In this document: positions 29,401 to 41,400 of the stretch, in pieces
Layout: each line of letters opens with the position of its first letter
How positions within the stretch are numbered: the first letter of the stretch is position 1
Assembly (NCBI GenBank): GCA_032622095.1
Contig: CP136066.1
Location: 111,869,319-111,933,318 of the forward strand
DNA from: Siphonodentalium dalli
Taxonomy: Eukaryota > Mollusca > Scaphopoda > Gadilida > Siphonodentaliidae
Direction of reading: 5' to 3'
Length of the DNA: 64,000 nt
Notes under the pieces: generated by a model
Database searches by the model: none
Told to the model about the DNA's origin: nothing
Seen by the model: the letters and a program-made list of their open reading frames with translations, nothing else
Made by a program: the position numbers and the translations under genes

Positions 29401-32400
29401 GGATTCACTTTGTCTTCAAAGACTTTATAGAATACTCATGATCCAGACTTTAAGCCAGTCTGGCGGTTGGGATATCTTTTGTGGTTGACATTATTTTACA
29501 GTTGATTTCAGGTTTAATTATTGATAATGAATTTCATTGAATTATACAAGTAATTAGTAATACATGTACAAACCCATTATCGAGACCTTTGCAATTCGAA
29601 ATTGGACCCATGTTTTAAGTACAAATGCATATCGTACCAAGCATGTAAACGCATTATGCCGCTTCTTCAGACTGTTTCTTAATTAATTCTGAAAATTATG
29701 ATAGATGCCACCGTAGGTTGCTTGCGTTTGAATTCGCTGCGAGCCTGCGACGACAGTCTTCGAACATGTTGTACATATTTTTGAGTTTTGTGATCGCAGA
29801 TTTGATGTATAAAAACTATACACTGCATTCAATATTGTCTAGACATGTTTGTTCTCAAATAGAACAAATATCAGACGACGGAAGCACGTGCTAATCGCGT
29901 GCCGTGAGCGCATGCAAGTTGCATGAAACAGATATTTAGCTACCAAAGGCATCTGTGTATTGAAACTGATATTATAGGTTTTTAGCTCACCTGAGACAAA
30001 GTCTCCGGTGGAGCTATAGTCATCACTCCTCGTCCATCCATCGTCCGTCCGTCAATAATTCTTTAAACATCTTCTCCTCTGATTCCATTCGACGGAATGG
30101 GTTCATATTTGGTGTGGATGTTCCCTAGGTGACTCCCATTCAGATTTGTTCAAATGAGGTCACTGGGTCAAATAGTTGCGAAGCCAGGCCCATAACTCTT
30201 TCCCTCCATAGTATTTCTTAAAACGACTTCTTGTCTAGAACCATTGGTCCGATTTAGCTTATATTTGGTATGAAGGGTTCTTGAATGACTGGAGTTCAGA
30301 TTTGTTCAAATGAGGTCACCAGGTTGATTAGTTGAGAAACCAGGGCCATAACTCTATTCCCCCATAGTAATTCTTAGAATGACATCTTCTCAAGAAACAT
30401 TGGGCCGATTTAGCTTATATTTGGTACGGAGGGACCTTGGATGACTGGGGTTCAGATTTTTTCAAATTGGGTCACTGGGTCAAATAGGGGCAGAGCCATA
30501 ACTCTAAAAACAAAAAATTACATTTTTGCATTTTGATCTTTGATTTTTTTTAGACACATCACAGCTACCCAACCCCTCCCCCACCCACCTCCTGTCCCTG
30601 CCACACCATGCTGTACCATACCATATTATCTCTGCCTACTTCACCCCATTAAAATCCTTGTTTTGATCACAGCTGTAGGAGTAACACAATACATTGGTAT
30701 TGCTCTGCAAAATGTTTGCAGTCATTAATTATCTCAATGTCAACAGCTCTCCAAGACATACTGGTAGCTGATAGTGGCTTTATGAATGGAATTTTATCTC
30801 GGATACAAATTACCTGTTTGACAGATAAAGTTTATTTTTACTATTAATATTAACCATTTCATGACCAGAGTTGTGCTGGTGAGAGCAATGAAGACCCTGT
30901 GCTTGTGCATTCTCTTATATATGCGAGTCTCCCATGGTGAGCCTCCCATATAAAAGAGAATGCACTGGCTTCCAAGGTCATGGAAATTTTGTTAAGCCAA
31001 TATAGTCAGGCATTCAAATAAATCATGTATGTCATATTCTTGCAGGGATGTCCCCACAGTGTTGGGGGGGGGGGTGTGATTTACAGATTTGTTCAATGAA
31101 ATGTAATTTTTAAGCTCACCTGAGACGGAAGCTATAGTCATCACTTCTCATCTGTCACATGTTCATCTGTCTGTCCGCCCATCCATCTGTCAACAATTCT
31201 TTGAACATCTTCTCTAGATCATAAGACTGAATGGGTTCATATTTGGTGTGGATGTCCGCCCATCCATCTGTCAACAATTCTTTGAACATCTTCTCTAGAT
31301 CATAAGACTGAATGGGTTCATATTTGGTGTGGATGTTCTCCAGGTGACTCACATTCAGATTTGTTCAAATGAGGTCACTCTGTCAAATGGTTATGAAGCC
31401 AGGGCCATAACTCTTGCCCTCCATAGTAATTCTTATAAACGACTTCTTCTCATGTACCATCAGGTTGAATGGGTTCATATTTGGTATGAAGGGTCCTTGG
31501 GTGACCGGAGTTCAGATTTGTTCAAATGGGGTCATTTGTTTTAAATGGGGTCACCTGGTCAACTAGGGGCCAAGCAAAGGACAGTTTTCCTCTTAATATG
31601 CTTCCTTCACACAGACCATCCGGTCTATTTTACTAATATTTAGCATGAAGGGTTCCTTGGTGCCTGGGATTCAAATTTATTCAGATGGGGTCACCAGATC
31701 AAATAGGGTGGGACCAGGGACATAACTGTATGTCTGTATAGTAATAGTTAAAATGTCTTCTCAAGAGAGGTTGGACTATTTAGCTTACATATATATGCAT
31801 ATGGAGGATCCTTTATTGACTGAGATTCAGATTTGTTAACATGAGGTCAACCCGTCAAGAAATGACGGGGCTATAGGGACTTAACACTTTTGTTTCTAAT
31901 AAAATCATTAAAATACAAAATTGGAAATTTCCAACAATTGAGAAAGTTTGAGATGTCGGTTGTGAAATTCCAACCTAAGACTTTGGAGTCTGGAGCCCGG
32001 TCGGGAGGGGATATGTTGAGCTGGAGGGGGGGGGGGGGGGGGGGTGATCAGTAGTGTACAGTTGGTAATTTAAAAGTAGATATTCACCGATCTACTTACT
32101 TCGCTTCTCTAGCCACATATCCTGTTTAGATCTACTTCTTTTAAAGTGATTATGAAAAGTTCTGACTGTTATGGTCTCCAGAGTCCCAGTCTTTGCAGTC
32201 TGGTGAGCGACCCCACAGTCTTTGACTGTCTTGTTATGAAATATATCGGTTACGGTTTGGTTTTGAAATGAAACCGAATTAAAACCGAAAAAACCGCACA
32301 TCACTAATCAGGGCCAGGAATCACCATCATAATTTGCTCGAAAATGGTGGCAATATATCATGCCAGGCAATTTCAATATTCATTTTTTCCATATTTTTCA

Positions 32401-35400
32401 AAGATAGTCAACAACCCTCATCTGATTGTCCCCAAACTTCTTCGGGATGACCACTAGATGGGAGCCATCAAATTTTGTCCAAATTTCATTAAAAAACTTG
32501 CTGGCAGTGACCATCTTGGATTTTACTTTTTGTATGATTAATCCTTTGGCCATCCCAGAGGCCACATCCCTCATCCGATTTTCTCTGAATTTCACATGGA
32601 TCTTCGGGGTGACCAGTAGATGGGAGCCATATTTCCGAACTTCGTTAAAAAACATGGTGCTAGTAGCCATCTATGATGTCACATTTCAATTCATCGGCAC
32701 ACCCTGCAGCCCACATTTATTGGAGAATTGTTTTTATACGCCCTTTTGAAAAAAAGGCCGTATTATAGTATTGGTCTGTCCGTCCGGGCGTCCGTCCGTT
32801 AACCTGTTGTCCGGATGATAACTTTAGTTAGAGTGAACCAAAATTAGTAAAATTTGGTATGTGGGTTTATTAGCCGAAAAGTAAGTTCAAGATCAAATTT
32901 GGGTTCCGCCCGCCAATTTTCACCGGAGTTATGCCCCTTATTTAACATTTTTTGACTTGGAAAATCCTTGAAATTTGTTGTCCGGATGATAACTTTAGTA
33001 TAGTTTATCGGAATGAATCCAAATTTGGTATATTACTTTCTCCCACCAAAACACAGGTCAAGTTCGAACTTGGGTTCTGTCCGACCATTTTTGGCAGAGT
33101 TATGCCCCTTTTTCGACTCAGAAAATTCAGTTTTTCTTATGTTTTTTGGTTTCCGGATGATAACTCGATTTTGGAATGTTTATACGCAAAACCCGTTTTT
33201 TTGTGGATTACATATATCAAAATACAGCTCAAGTCCGAATTTCGTTTTAATCCGATAATTTTTGCGAGAGTTATGGCCCCTTTTTTGACGTAATTTGACT
33301 TAGAAAATCCCTGAAATTTGTTGTCCGGATGATAACTTTAGTTAGAGTGAACCGATTTCAATCAAATTTGGTATGTGGGTTTATTAGGAGAAAAGACAGC
33401 TCAAGTTCGAATTTGGGTTCCGACCGCCAATTTTCACCGGAGTTATGCCCCTTATTTGACGTAATTTGACTTAGAAAATCCCTGAAATTTGTTGTCCGGA
33501 TGATAACTTTACTAGAGCTTATCGGATTCAATGATAATTTGGTATATTACTTTCTCCCACCAAAACACAGGTCAAGTTCAAATTTGAGTTCCGTCCGCCA
33601 ATTTTTACCAGAGTTATGCCCCTTTTTTACCAGTTTCGCCGACCCAAGAGAGGGCGTATATTGCACGCCCAGCGTAGCTCTTGTTTAAATTTACAACCAT
33701 GTTTAGGATCACCCCTACATGTAGATGGGAGCTGATAAATTTGATAATTTTTTTATGAAATCATGGCTGCCAGCAGCCATCTTGGATTTTACTCTTTGCA
33801 CGACTAAATCCTTTGGCAAACCCTCCATTGACTGTATTGTGTGACATTATCCCTTCTCCAAGTTGATTTATGTGTCAATGACACATTTATTTGGTTGAGT
33901 TAACAATGAAGAAACGATGGATACTCACTTTGATGTGAGAGATCTTGCTGCCATTTGCGATCAAATTATAATGTAGGTTCCCTGCCCTGTATTTGTTTGT
34001 CATTAATAAGAAATATAATCTGTAAAAGGTGTAGCTTGGTAGCAAGAGAAAATAATTTGATGATTGATAGCAGGTGACAGATTTTTAATAGAAAATCATA
34101 TTGTCAAGAACTGAATTTTCTATTTCTAATTGAGTTATCCCGTGAATATAGGGCTATCGAATAATTTTTTCATAATCTAGTATAAAAGAATAATTTATTT
34201 ATGCAGTTCTCGTAAAATCTTCAAAAGAGTTCCACTTTGAGGTTTTGTTTCAGACACAAATCAGGATCATTGAATAGATAACCAAAGGACAGATTTCCTT
34301 CACAACATTAATTCTGTGATCGTGTATGTATTGTGTCATCAGATAATGATGACTTTGCTGATGTCCAATTTCTTTTCACAGGATATATGGGGACAAGTCT
34401 CCGGATATTGTCGATGGTCTCAAGAAAAATCCAGTAATTGCTGTACCATTAGTGCTAAGAAGGTAGGTGTTCTATTCACTTACAATATTGTTTATTTTCT
34501 GAGTATTTGCCTAATCTGACAACAACAACAAAAAAGATTACGTTGATTAAAATTTTAGTGACATTAACACCACTCAAGATTTAAAGTTAGGAGATACTCT
34601 AACCTGCCGAATAATAGTGCATGCATGATTATTTAATTGTCCCCCGAAAAATTTATATTTGGGGGGACTATAGAAACGGGCTCCGTCCGTTCGTCCGTCA
34701 CACTTTTGAGTACCTTCATGGTGTAATCATCTCCTCCTACAGATTTCATCCCAGAGATTTGAAACTTCAGAATATTGTTGCCCATATATTGAAGATGTGC
34801 AACATGCATATAGATGACGGATTTTTTTTTTTACGGAGTTATTAACTCTTTTCGATTTAAATATTTCAACATTTTTTTTATATAATTTTCTGTATGAGGG
34901 TACCTTCATGGTGTAATCAACTCCTCCTACAGTTTTCATCCTAGAGATTTGAAACTTCAGAATATTGTTGCCCATATATTGAAGATGTGCAACATGTATA
35001 TAGATGATGTAAAATATATTTTTTGACGGAGTTATTAACCCTTTTTGACTTAGAAAATTTCAACATTTTTTATTATTTTCTGTATGAGGGTACCTTCATG
35101 GTGTAATCAACTCCTCCTACAGTTTTGATCGTAGATATTTGAAACTTCAGAGTATTGTTACCCACATATTGGAGATGTGCAACATGTATATAGATGACGA
35201 AAAAAATATATTTTTTTACGGACTTCTTAACCTTTTCAACTTAGAAAATTTCAAAAATAAATAAAATTTCTTCAACAAAGCGGCATTGACTTGCCACGTT
35301 TTCGGGGGACACTTTGGTCTGCTGACCTTCTATTTCAGTCAAAAATACAACCCTGCACTATTATTAAGCAATGATACATATAGTGAAATTGCCTGCACTA

Positions 35401-38400
35401 TTATTAATTTCAGCCGAAAATACAGCCCTGCACTATAATTCGGCCTGCCCTATTATTCGGCAGGTGAGAGTATGATATCCAGGCTAATAGAATGAAAGGC
35501 CTTTCAAAAGAATGGCATACTCCTAAAAGAAATATAGGCCTGGAGCTGCTCCTGGATAATTAAACAGCCCTATTCACTACATGCAAGTAGTCTGAAAGAT
35601 TCAAGTCAGATCATCAAAGCATTGTTGTTCAAGTTTATTCTGTTATGGGAATCTTCGTTTGTGTGTGCTAACTTTGTGTTTAATTGTTTTAGGTTGAAAG
35701 CAAAAGAGGAAGAATGGAGGGAAGCTCAAAAGTCATTCAACCGAACGTGGCGAGAACAAAACGAAAAGTACTATCTCAAGTCACTCGATCATGCGGGGAT
35801 TAACTTCAAGCAGAACGACATCAAAGCACTGCGGTCAAAAGCTCTACTCAATGAAATTGAATCCATATATGATGAGGTAACTGTTAATAACTAGTTTCAT
35901 TCCACCTGCATAAAATTTTCACATCCGATTTAATCCCTGAAAATAATTACAATATAATTATTGGCCCCACTCCACTGAGAAGTGTACAGTTCAAACATGT
36001 GACATTCAACTACATGTATTCTTATAGCAATCCACTTTGGACACCGGCTGACTTTCAATGCCAACAGTTGTTGCACTTCATCTATCTCTCGACAGAATCT
36101 ATCACAGATGGTAAAACCAGAACAAAACACAATAATACTGACATTATAGTGGGGTACAGGGGTTTTGAAAGTGTTTAGAAAGCTCGGTTTACATTTAAAA
36201 TCCATGACTGGTACTGAACTTGATATGACAGACACCAATCAGTTAATGCCAATAATATTGACATGCACATTCCTGGGAATTTTGAGATATTATTTGCAGG
36301 CTTGTTCACTGCATGTACATTATGATTTGGTGGTACATTTCTGCTTTTTGGCATTCAGAAAGATGGTCGATCGACTCCTCAAGATAACACCAGAAACTGA
36401 CCCAAGTACACAGTGACATATTCTCTGAGAAGTCTAGATCAGTCTCATGATAGCTGATATTAATACATAATGATTTATGGTTATTCAAATGATAAATGGC
36501 CAACCAAATTATTTGTTAAAATCAGATGTTGGATATATTTTTAATTTACAAGCTGTCTTATACTTCTCAGCGACAAGAAGTGATGCAAGATGAAGGAGCA
36601 GAAATTTCAAGTCCACATATGTCATTTGTTTATGAAGACCGGTCAATGCTTGAAGACTGTGCTTCATTAGTCATCCATCATATGAAACGTCAAACAGGTT
36701 AGTAATTAGCTACCGGTAAATCTGATCTGTATTTACTCTGACCACAGGCCTCAGCTCACAAGGCGACTCGGGCGAGATTGTCGCTGACTTCGCCCTATCG
36801 TCGCTCTAAGACGAAATTGAAGTCGCCTACAATTTTAGGGGGAATTTTTTTTTCTTAATTATTTTTCTAGTTTTTTTTCTGGACATGTCCGTATATAGAT
36901 GAATTGTGGCGGCCATCCCAAAAAGAAACAGACGATGCAGAGCCAAAGACCCAAGTGTTTAAAATAAAAAAATAAAATATGACCTATTGTTTTGTGTTGT
37001 TATTCCGTCGCCTTTGTTCCCTTTGCGGTAATGAATGTTAATCACGAATGTTTTGACACGCTGAAAACACGATGAGATGTTCGCATCTGTGTTGTTACTG
37101 ACCATCGTGAGTGTCACAAATAAATGTTTTAATTAACTTAAAAGACCGCCGTCCCGCTTTTCAGATATAAAACAATTACGACATTATCAGAGTATGTACC
37201 AGGCGCTTCGGAAGTTCGTTTCAGTAACGCGTCGGACTTTTTGAAGAGACCGACTTCCGTAAATAAAATAATGTCAAGTTTATTGCTTTAATCGGATTAT
37301 ACCAGTGATGTTGGCATTAATTAAGGGAGGCCATTAATTAATAAAAGCTTTTGCAACTCCTTTGTTAGTTAGTCCTTATTGTTTATTTTAGCGGACACCC
37401 ACATTACAGCCGTGACCAAATTAAACTTAAAAAGTTACATGCATCATGATTCAGACTGTACAAACGTATCTTCCAAGCTGCAGTCTAGGAAATAATACTA
37501 CTTTCATTTAGTTAAAAAAGTAACTATTACTGTAACTTGATAATTGTCTTGCTTAAATGATAGCTACACAAAACATTTCCAAAAATTTTTAATGTATAAT
37601 AACAATTGAGCTAATTTCAGATAAAGTCAATTTTTTTTAGTTTTATTTGTTATTTTATCTTTTTAAATTTTTTATTGTCGGATGTTATAAAATAAAGCAA
37701 TATTTGAAAATTTTCCATTTTTGGTAGTCTCCCCACCCTGAAGTCTCCCTAAATTTCCTGAAGTCTCCCTAAATTTCCTGGAGGGAGACTTCAAGTCTCC
37801 CTGTTCTGGACCCCTAGGCTGAGGCCTGTCTGACCATCTTGAAATACTCCACTATATAAATCTGCCTTTATACGATTGATCACTTCTGTGTTATGGTGAT
37901 TGTTAATTAGAGTTATTTCCCTTCACTCTTAGTAAATTAGTCCCTATCAGTTAATATTTACATTATTTGTAAAACAAGGATTAATCTTGTCTGAATCAGG
38001 CCTGGCAATATGGCGCGAGTGATTTTATCGCTCGCGCGTCGCCCGCGCAATTTCAATTTGGCGTGGGCGATATATCGCTTGCGCAACATTCACTACCCAA
38101 CATACTTTTGCAGTCGTAATTTTGATGAGTTATCCGTTTGAAAACATATAAGGCAACGCGACATCGCATCTTTGAAGCAGGAGACACATGCTATGTTAAC
38201 AGTCGGCTGCCACCGGTATATCTAATTAGGTCAAACCATGCTACACACCAGTCACCAGTGACAGACTGACGATTACAGTGCCCGTTTCACGCTTATTAAA
38301 TTAATTTTAGTAAATTGTCTACTGTTATCTGTTTTATATGTTTCCCCTCAATATATCAGTTTTATCACCAATTTGTCGGATGCTCTGGGTCATTGTATGG

Positions 38401-41400
38401 TGTTTGATGGTGGTTAGGCATGGCCCACACGAGACCATTCAAAAATAAAATGAAAAAATAAAATAAAATGAAAAGCCTACCGCCCGCCCCTATTTTTTTT
38501 GGGCTCGTTACGGGAAACACGCATTCATTTTGTTTTGGCCTAATGATTGATTGATTCTGGTTAACCATTAGGTCACTTGGATCAGGCATAAAGGAACAAA
38601 CACAACAATACCATACATGTATATGCAAGACATGGTATAACATTTATAAAAGTACTTTATTAAACATTAATAAGTTATACAACATTCATTGATAATTTCA
38701 CAATTAATATATGATTATAAATTAATTAAATTTAAATATTATCACTTACCACATAATAAGTTATATGCAATATGACATATGTAAGTTTACATGTATTTCA
38801 TATGTTACAACATAAATACCCCATAAAACAGAAATTGCCCCTGCAAAATATTTTAGCCCCTGCAAAGTATTTTGGCGAGGGCGAATTTTAGCCCCTGCAG
38901 ATTTTTCATAAGGCCAGCACTGCTGAATTCACATTGTATTAACATTGATTTTAATAGCAAAGTAACATTCACAAGAGAATTGTCATAATGCAGATACTTG
39001 CAAGGCCAAAATTAAACATGTGTTTGTTTGGGTTCCCATTTATTTTTAAATTTCAATCTGCATGATAAACAAATGAAAATATTGATTGAAAAGTATTGAA
39101 AAGTTTGTAAGATATTCAGATGAATAGATCAAATTGTTAATCTCAACAGTTATTAACTCTTTTGATACCAAACGTGCATTTATGTGAATTGACATACGAT
39201 GCCAAAGACACATTTATGTAAAATTGGAGGGTGTCCCATGGTCTAGGATGTGCAATTATGTGAAGACAGGCACACTCGGTTGCCTATTTATTTTATATCG
39301 ATGGATCTGATGTAAGCAGATAATATTTTGATGAAACAGGGTCAGGTCATTGCATTCTGTGAAGTCAGTCTGCATAGTCAGAACAATATGCCATTATTAT
39401 CCCCCACCAAATGAAATTTGCGGAGGATATAGGAATGAGTTCCGTCCGCCTGTCCGTCCCGAATTTGTAAGAGTCAATACTTGAACAAATGTCAACAGAT
39501 ATCAAAGATTTTTGGTATATGAGTTCACCTGACCATTACCTAGAACGAGTTCGCAAGCCAGATCCGGCTGGATATTTTTACCGGAGTTATTGAACTTTGT
39601 TTATTATTTTTGTCGAATTTACCAAATAGCAAATAGACATCACAGGGCTCATTTCCACAAATTTCAACGGATTTCAAAGATATTTGGTATATGAGTTCAC
39701 TTGACCAGTATCTAGAACGAGTTCGCAAACCAGGTCCGGCTGGATATTTTAAGGGGACTTATTGGACTTGGTTTATTTTTTTTGGTGCAAATGGACGACG
39801 TGACAGGGCTCATTTCCACAAATGTCAACAGATTTAAAAGATTTTTGGTATATGCGTTCCCATGATCAGTACCTAAAATGAGTTCGCAAGCCAGGCTTTT
39901 TGACAAAATCCCACCTCTTGTTTAGCACATACTGAAAATGCAAACATTATTGAGAATGCACTTCCCCAACTGCACAATTCGACGGGGATACCGCCGTCTG
40001 CAACTGCTTGTTTATACTTAGTGTAAGTTAAGTTGTTGGTGGGGAAACATCAAATTGGATGAGTTCTATTGTATAATTGGTGGTATTTATTGTAATAGAA
40101 TAAAGGAATGATATCCAGACATGACTCGCAAGCATATACTATGTTGAGTTAGGGTAGGTGGGAGGGTTTATGTTAACATATGTTAACATGCAATACTGGA
40201 AACAATTTGTAGGGTGGATAGTTTGAAGTCATAGTTTGAAGCTAATTTCTTTGGTTGTGGCATTACTCTGTATTTGGCTGTTGGATTTATGACAGAACAA
40301 ATTTGTCTCGACTTGGAAAATTGCTTGGTAGACATGTTGTAAAAAATATTCATATAGGAGTTAGTGGTAAAGATGGTCATAAGAAGATCAGCCATGTCAT
40401 GTGCTAATCAATTACCAACATATTAGAGATATTAAAACAAAATTACAAAAAGCTGCTGGATATATATATCTGAAGTGCAGACTTGCCGGTGTAAATTCAA
40501 GATGGCCTCCATGACCACAAAAACCATATGGGTGATCAAAAGTGGCAAATCATTGCCCATATATGTCATGTGGCATTCATACCTGAACATAACACCAGAA
40601 AATGTAGCAGATGCAACAAATAAAATGCAACGTCCCTGCATAAATCCACTTAAATTTGATCATATATATACTAGTTCTTAAAGGTACGGTTGGCCTTGGC
40701 GGTGGGTATCCTGTGAAAATATTTACTCCCGTCAAAAACCGCCACAAACAGAAAGAACATCAAAATGTAGACAGACTTTGTCCGTATACAAATAAGAAAT
40801 ATCGCATAAACAGTATGTTATTGTCATCTGTTTGACCATTGTTATGTAAACAAAAGCATAAAAAGTTACTTTTCTGGTGTTTGTTTATATTATGATGGTA
40901 AACATAAAGAGCGTTCTTTGTTGGTGAATTCCTGATATGGAACTAATAAAGAGCGTTTATGCCATTTGTGTGAGATTAGCCAGTAGCATTGTGCTGTCTT
41001 CTGTAACACAATCAGGCTCTTGCTTAGGTAAAATATAGTAGGTCTTTGTAATAACATGCTGTTTACGCGATGGTCATGGTATATATGAACGAAACTGTAT
41101 GCGTTTTAATGTTTTTTCTGTTTACGGTGATTGGAACAAATATGAATATTTTCGACAACTAAGGCCTCACGTGCCTTTAAGTCTGTACCCGTGGTGATGA
41201 ACATTGTCATGTTATCCCAGTCAGAGTTGGTTATAATATAAATTATATAGGTAGGTTGTGTCACGCCTACAATATATCAACAGATAATAACACAATAGTA
41301 TTCATTGCAACAGACTAGTGGCTACATTATTCTATCTCAGATATTTGCCTGTATACACCTGAATATACCCAAAATGCACATACAAGTAGAAATCCAAGAT

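Larger units (their letters stand above)
26900..32306 (+). mobile_element. hAT-like composite element (5407 bp), TAGTGATGTGCGGTTTT ends
   Basis: A 17-bp terminal inverted repeat TAGTGATGTGCGGTTTT at both ends, exact 8-bp target duplication ATCAGGGC at 26892-26899 and 32307-32314, and subterminal 'cggttttggtttcgg'/'aaaccgaattaaaaccgaa' repeats. Its size is inflated by nested insertions: a second hAT-like element (27767-28950), a TTAA element (30854-30991) and two tandem-module blocks. No transposase frame was seen. It fills most of the 7.5 kb intron between Sin3 exons 13 and 14. Confidence 0.9.

Noticed and set aside
32402-32749. Open frames of about 90-107 codons repeated at several sites (5387, 32426, 32952)
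   Set aside because: They recur because the tandem modules repeat; the peptides follow the repeat unit, not a protein family.
11600-36745. Segmental duplication of the gene between the two 1.1 kb copies
   Set aside because: Similarity stops exactly at the inverted ends, and each copy has its own different 8-bp duplication, so they are separate insertions.
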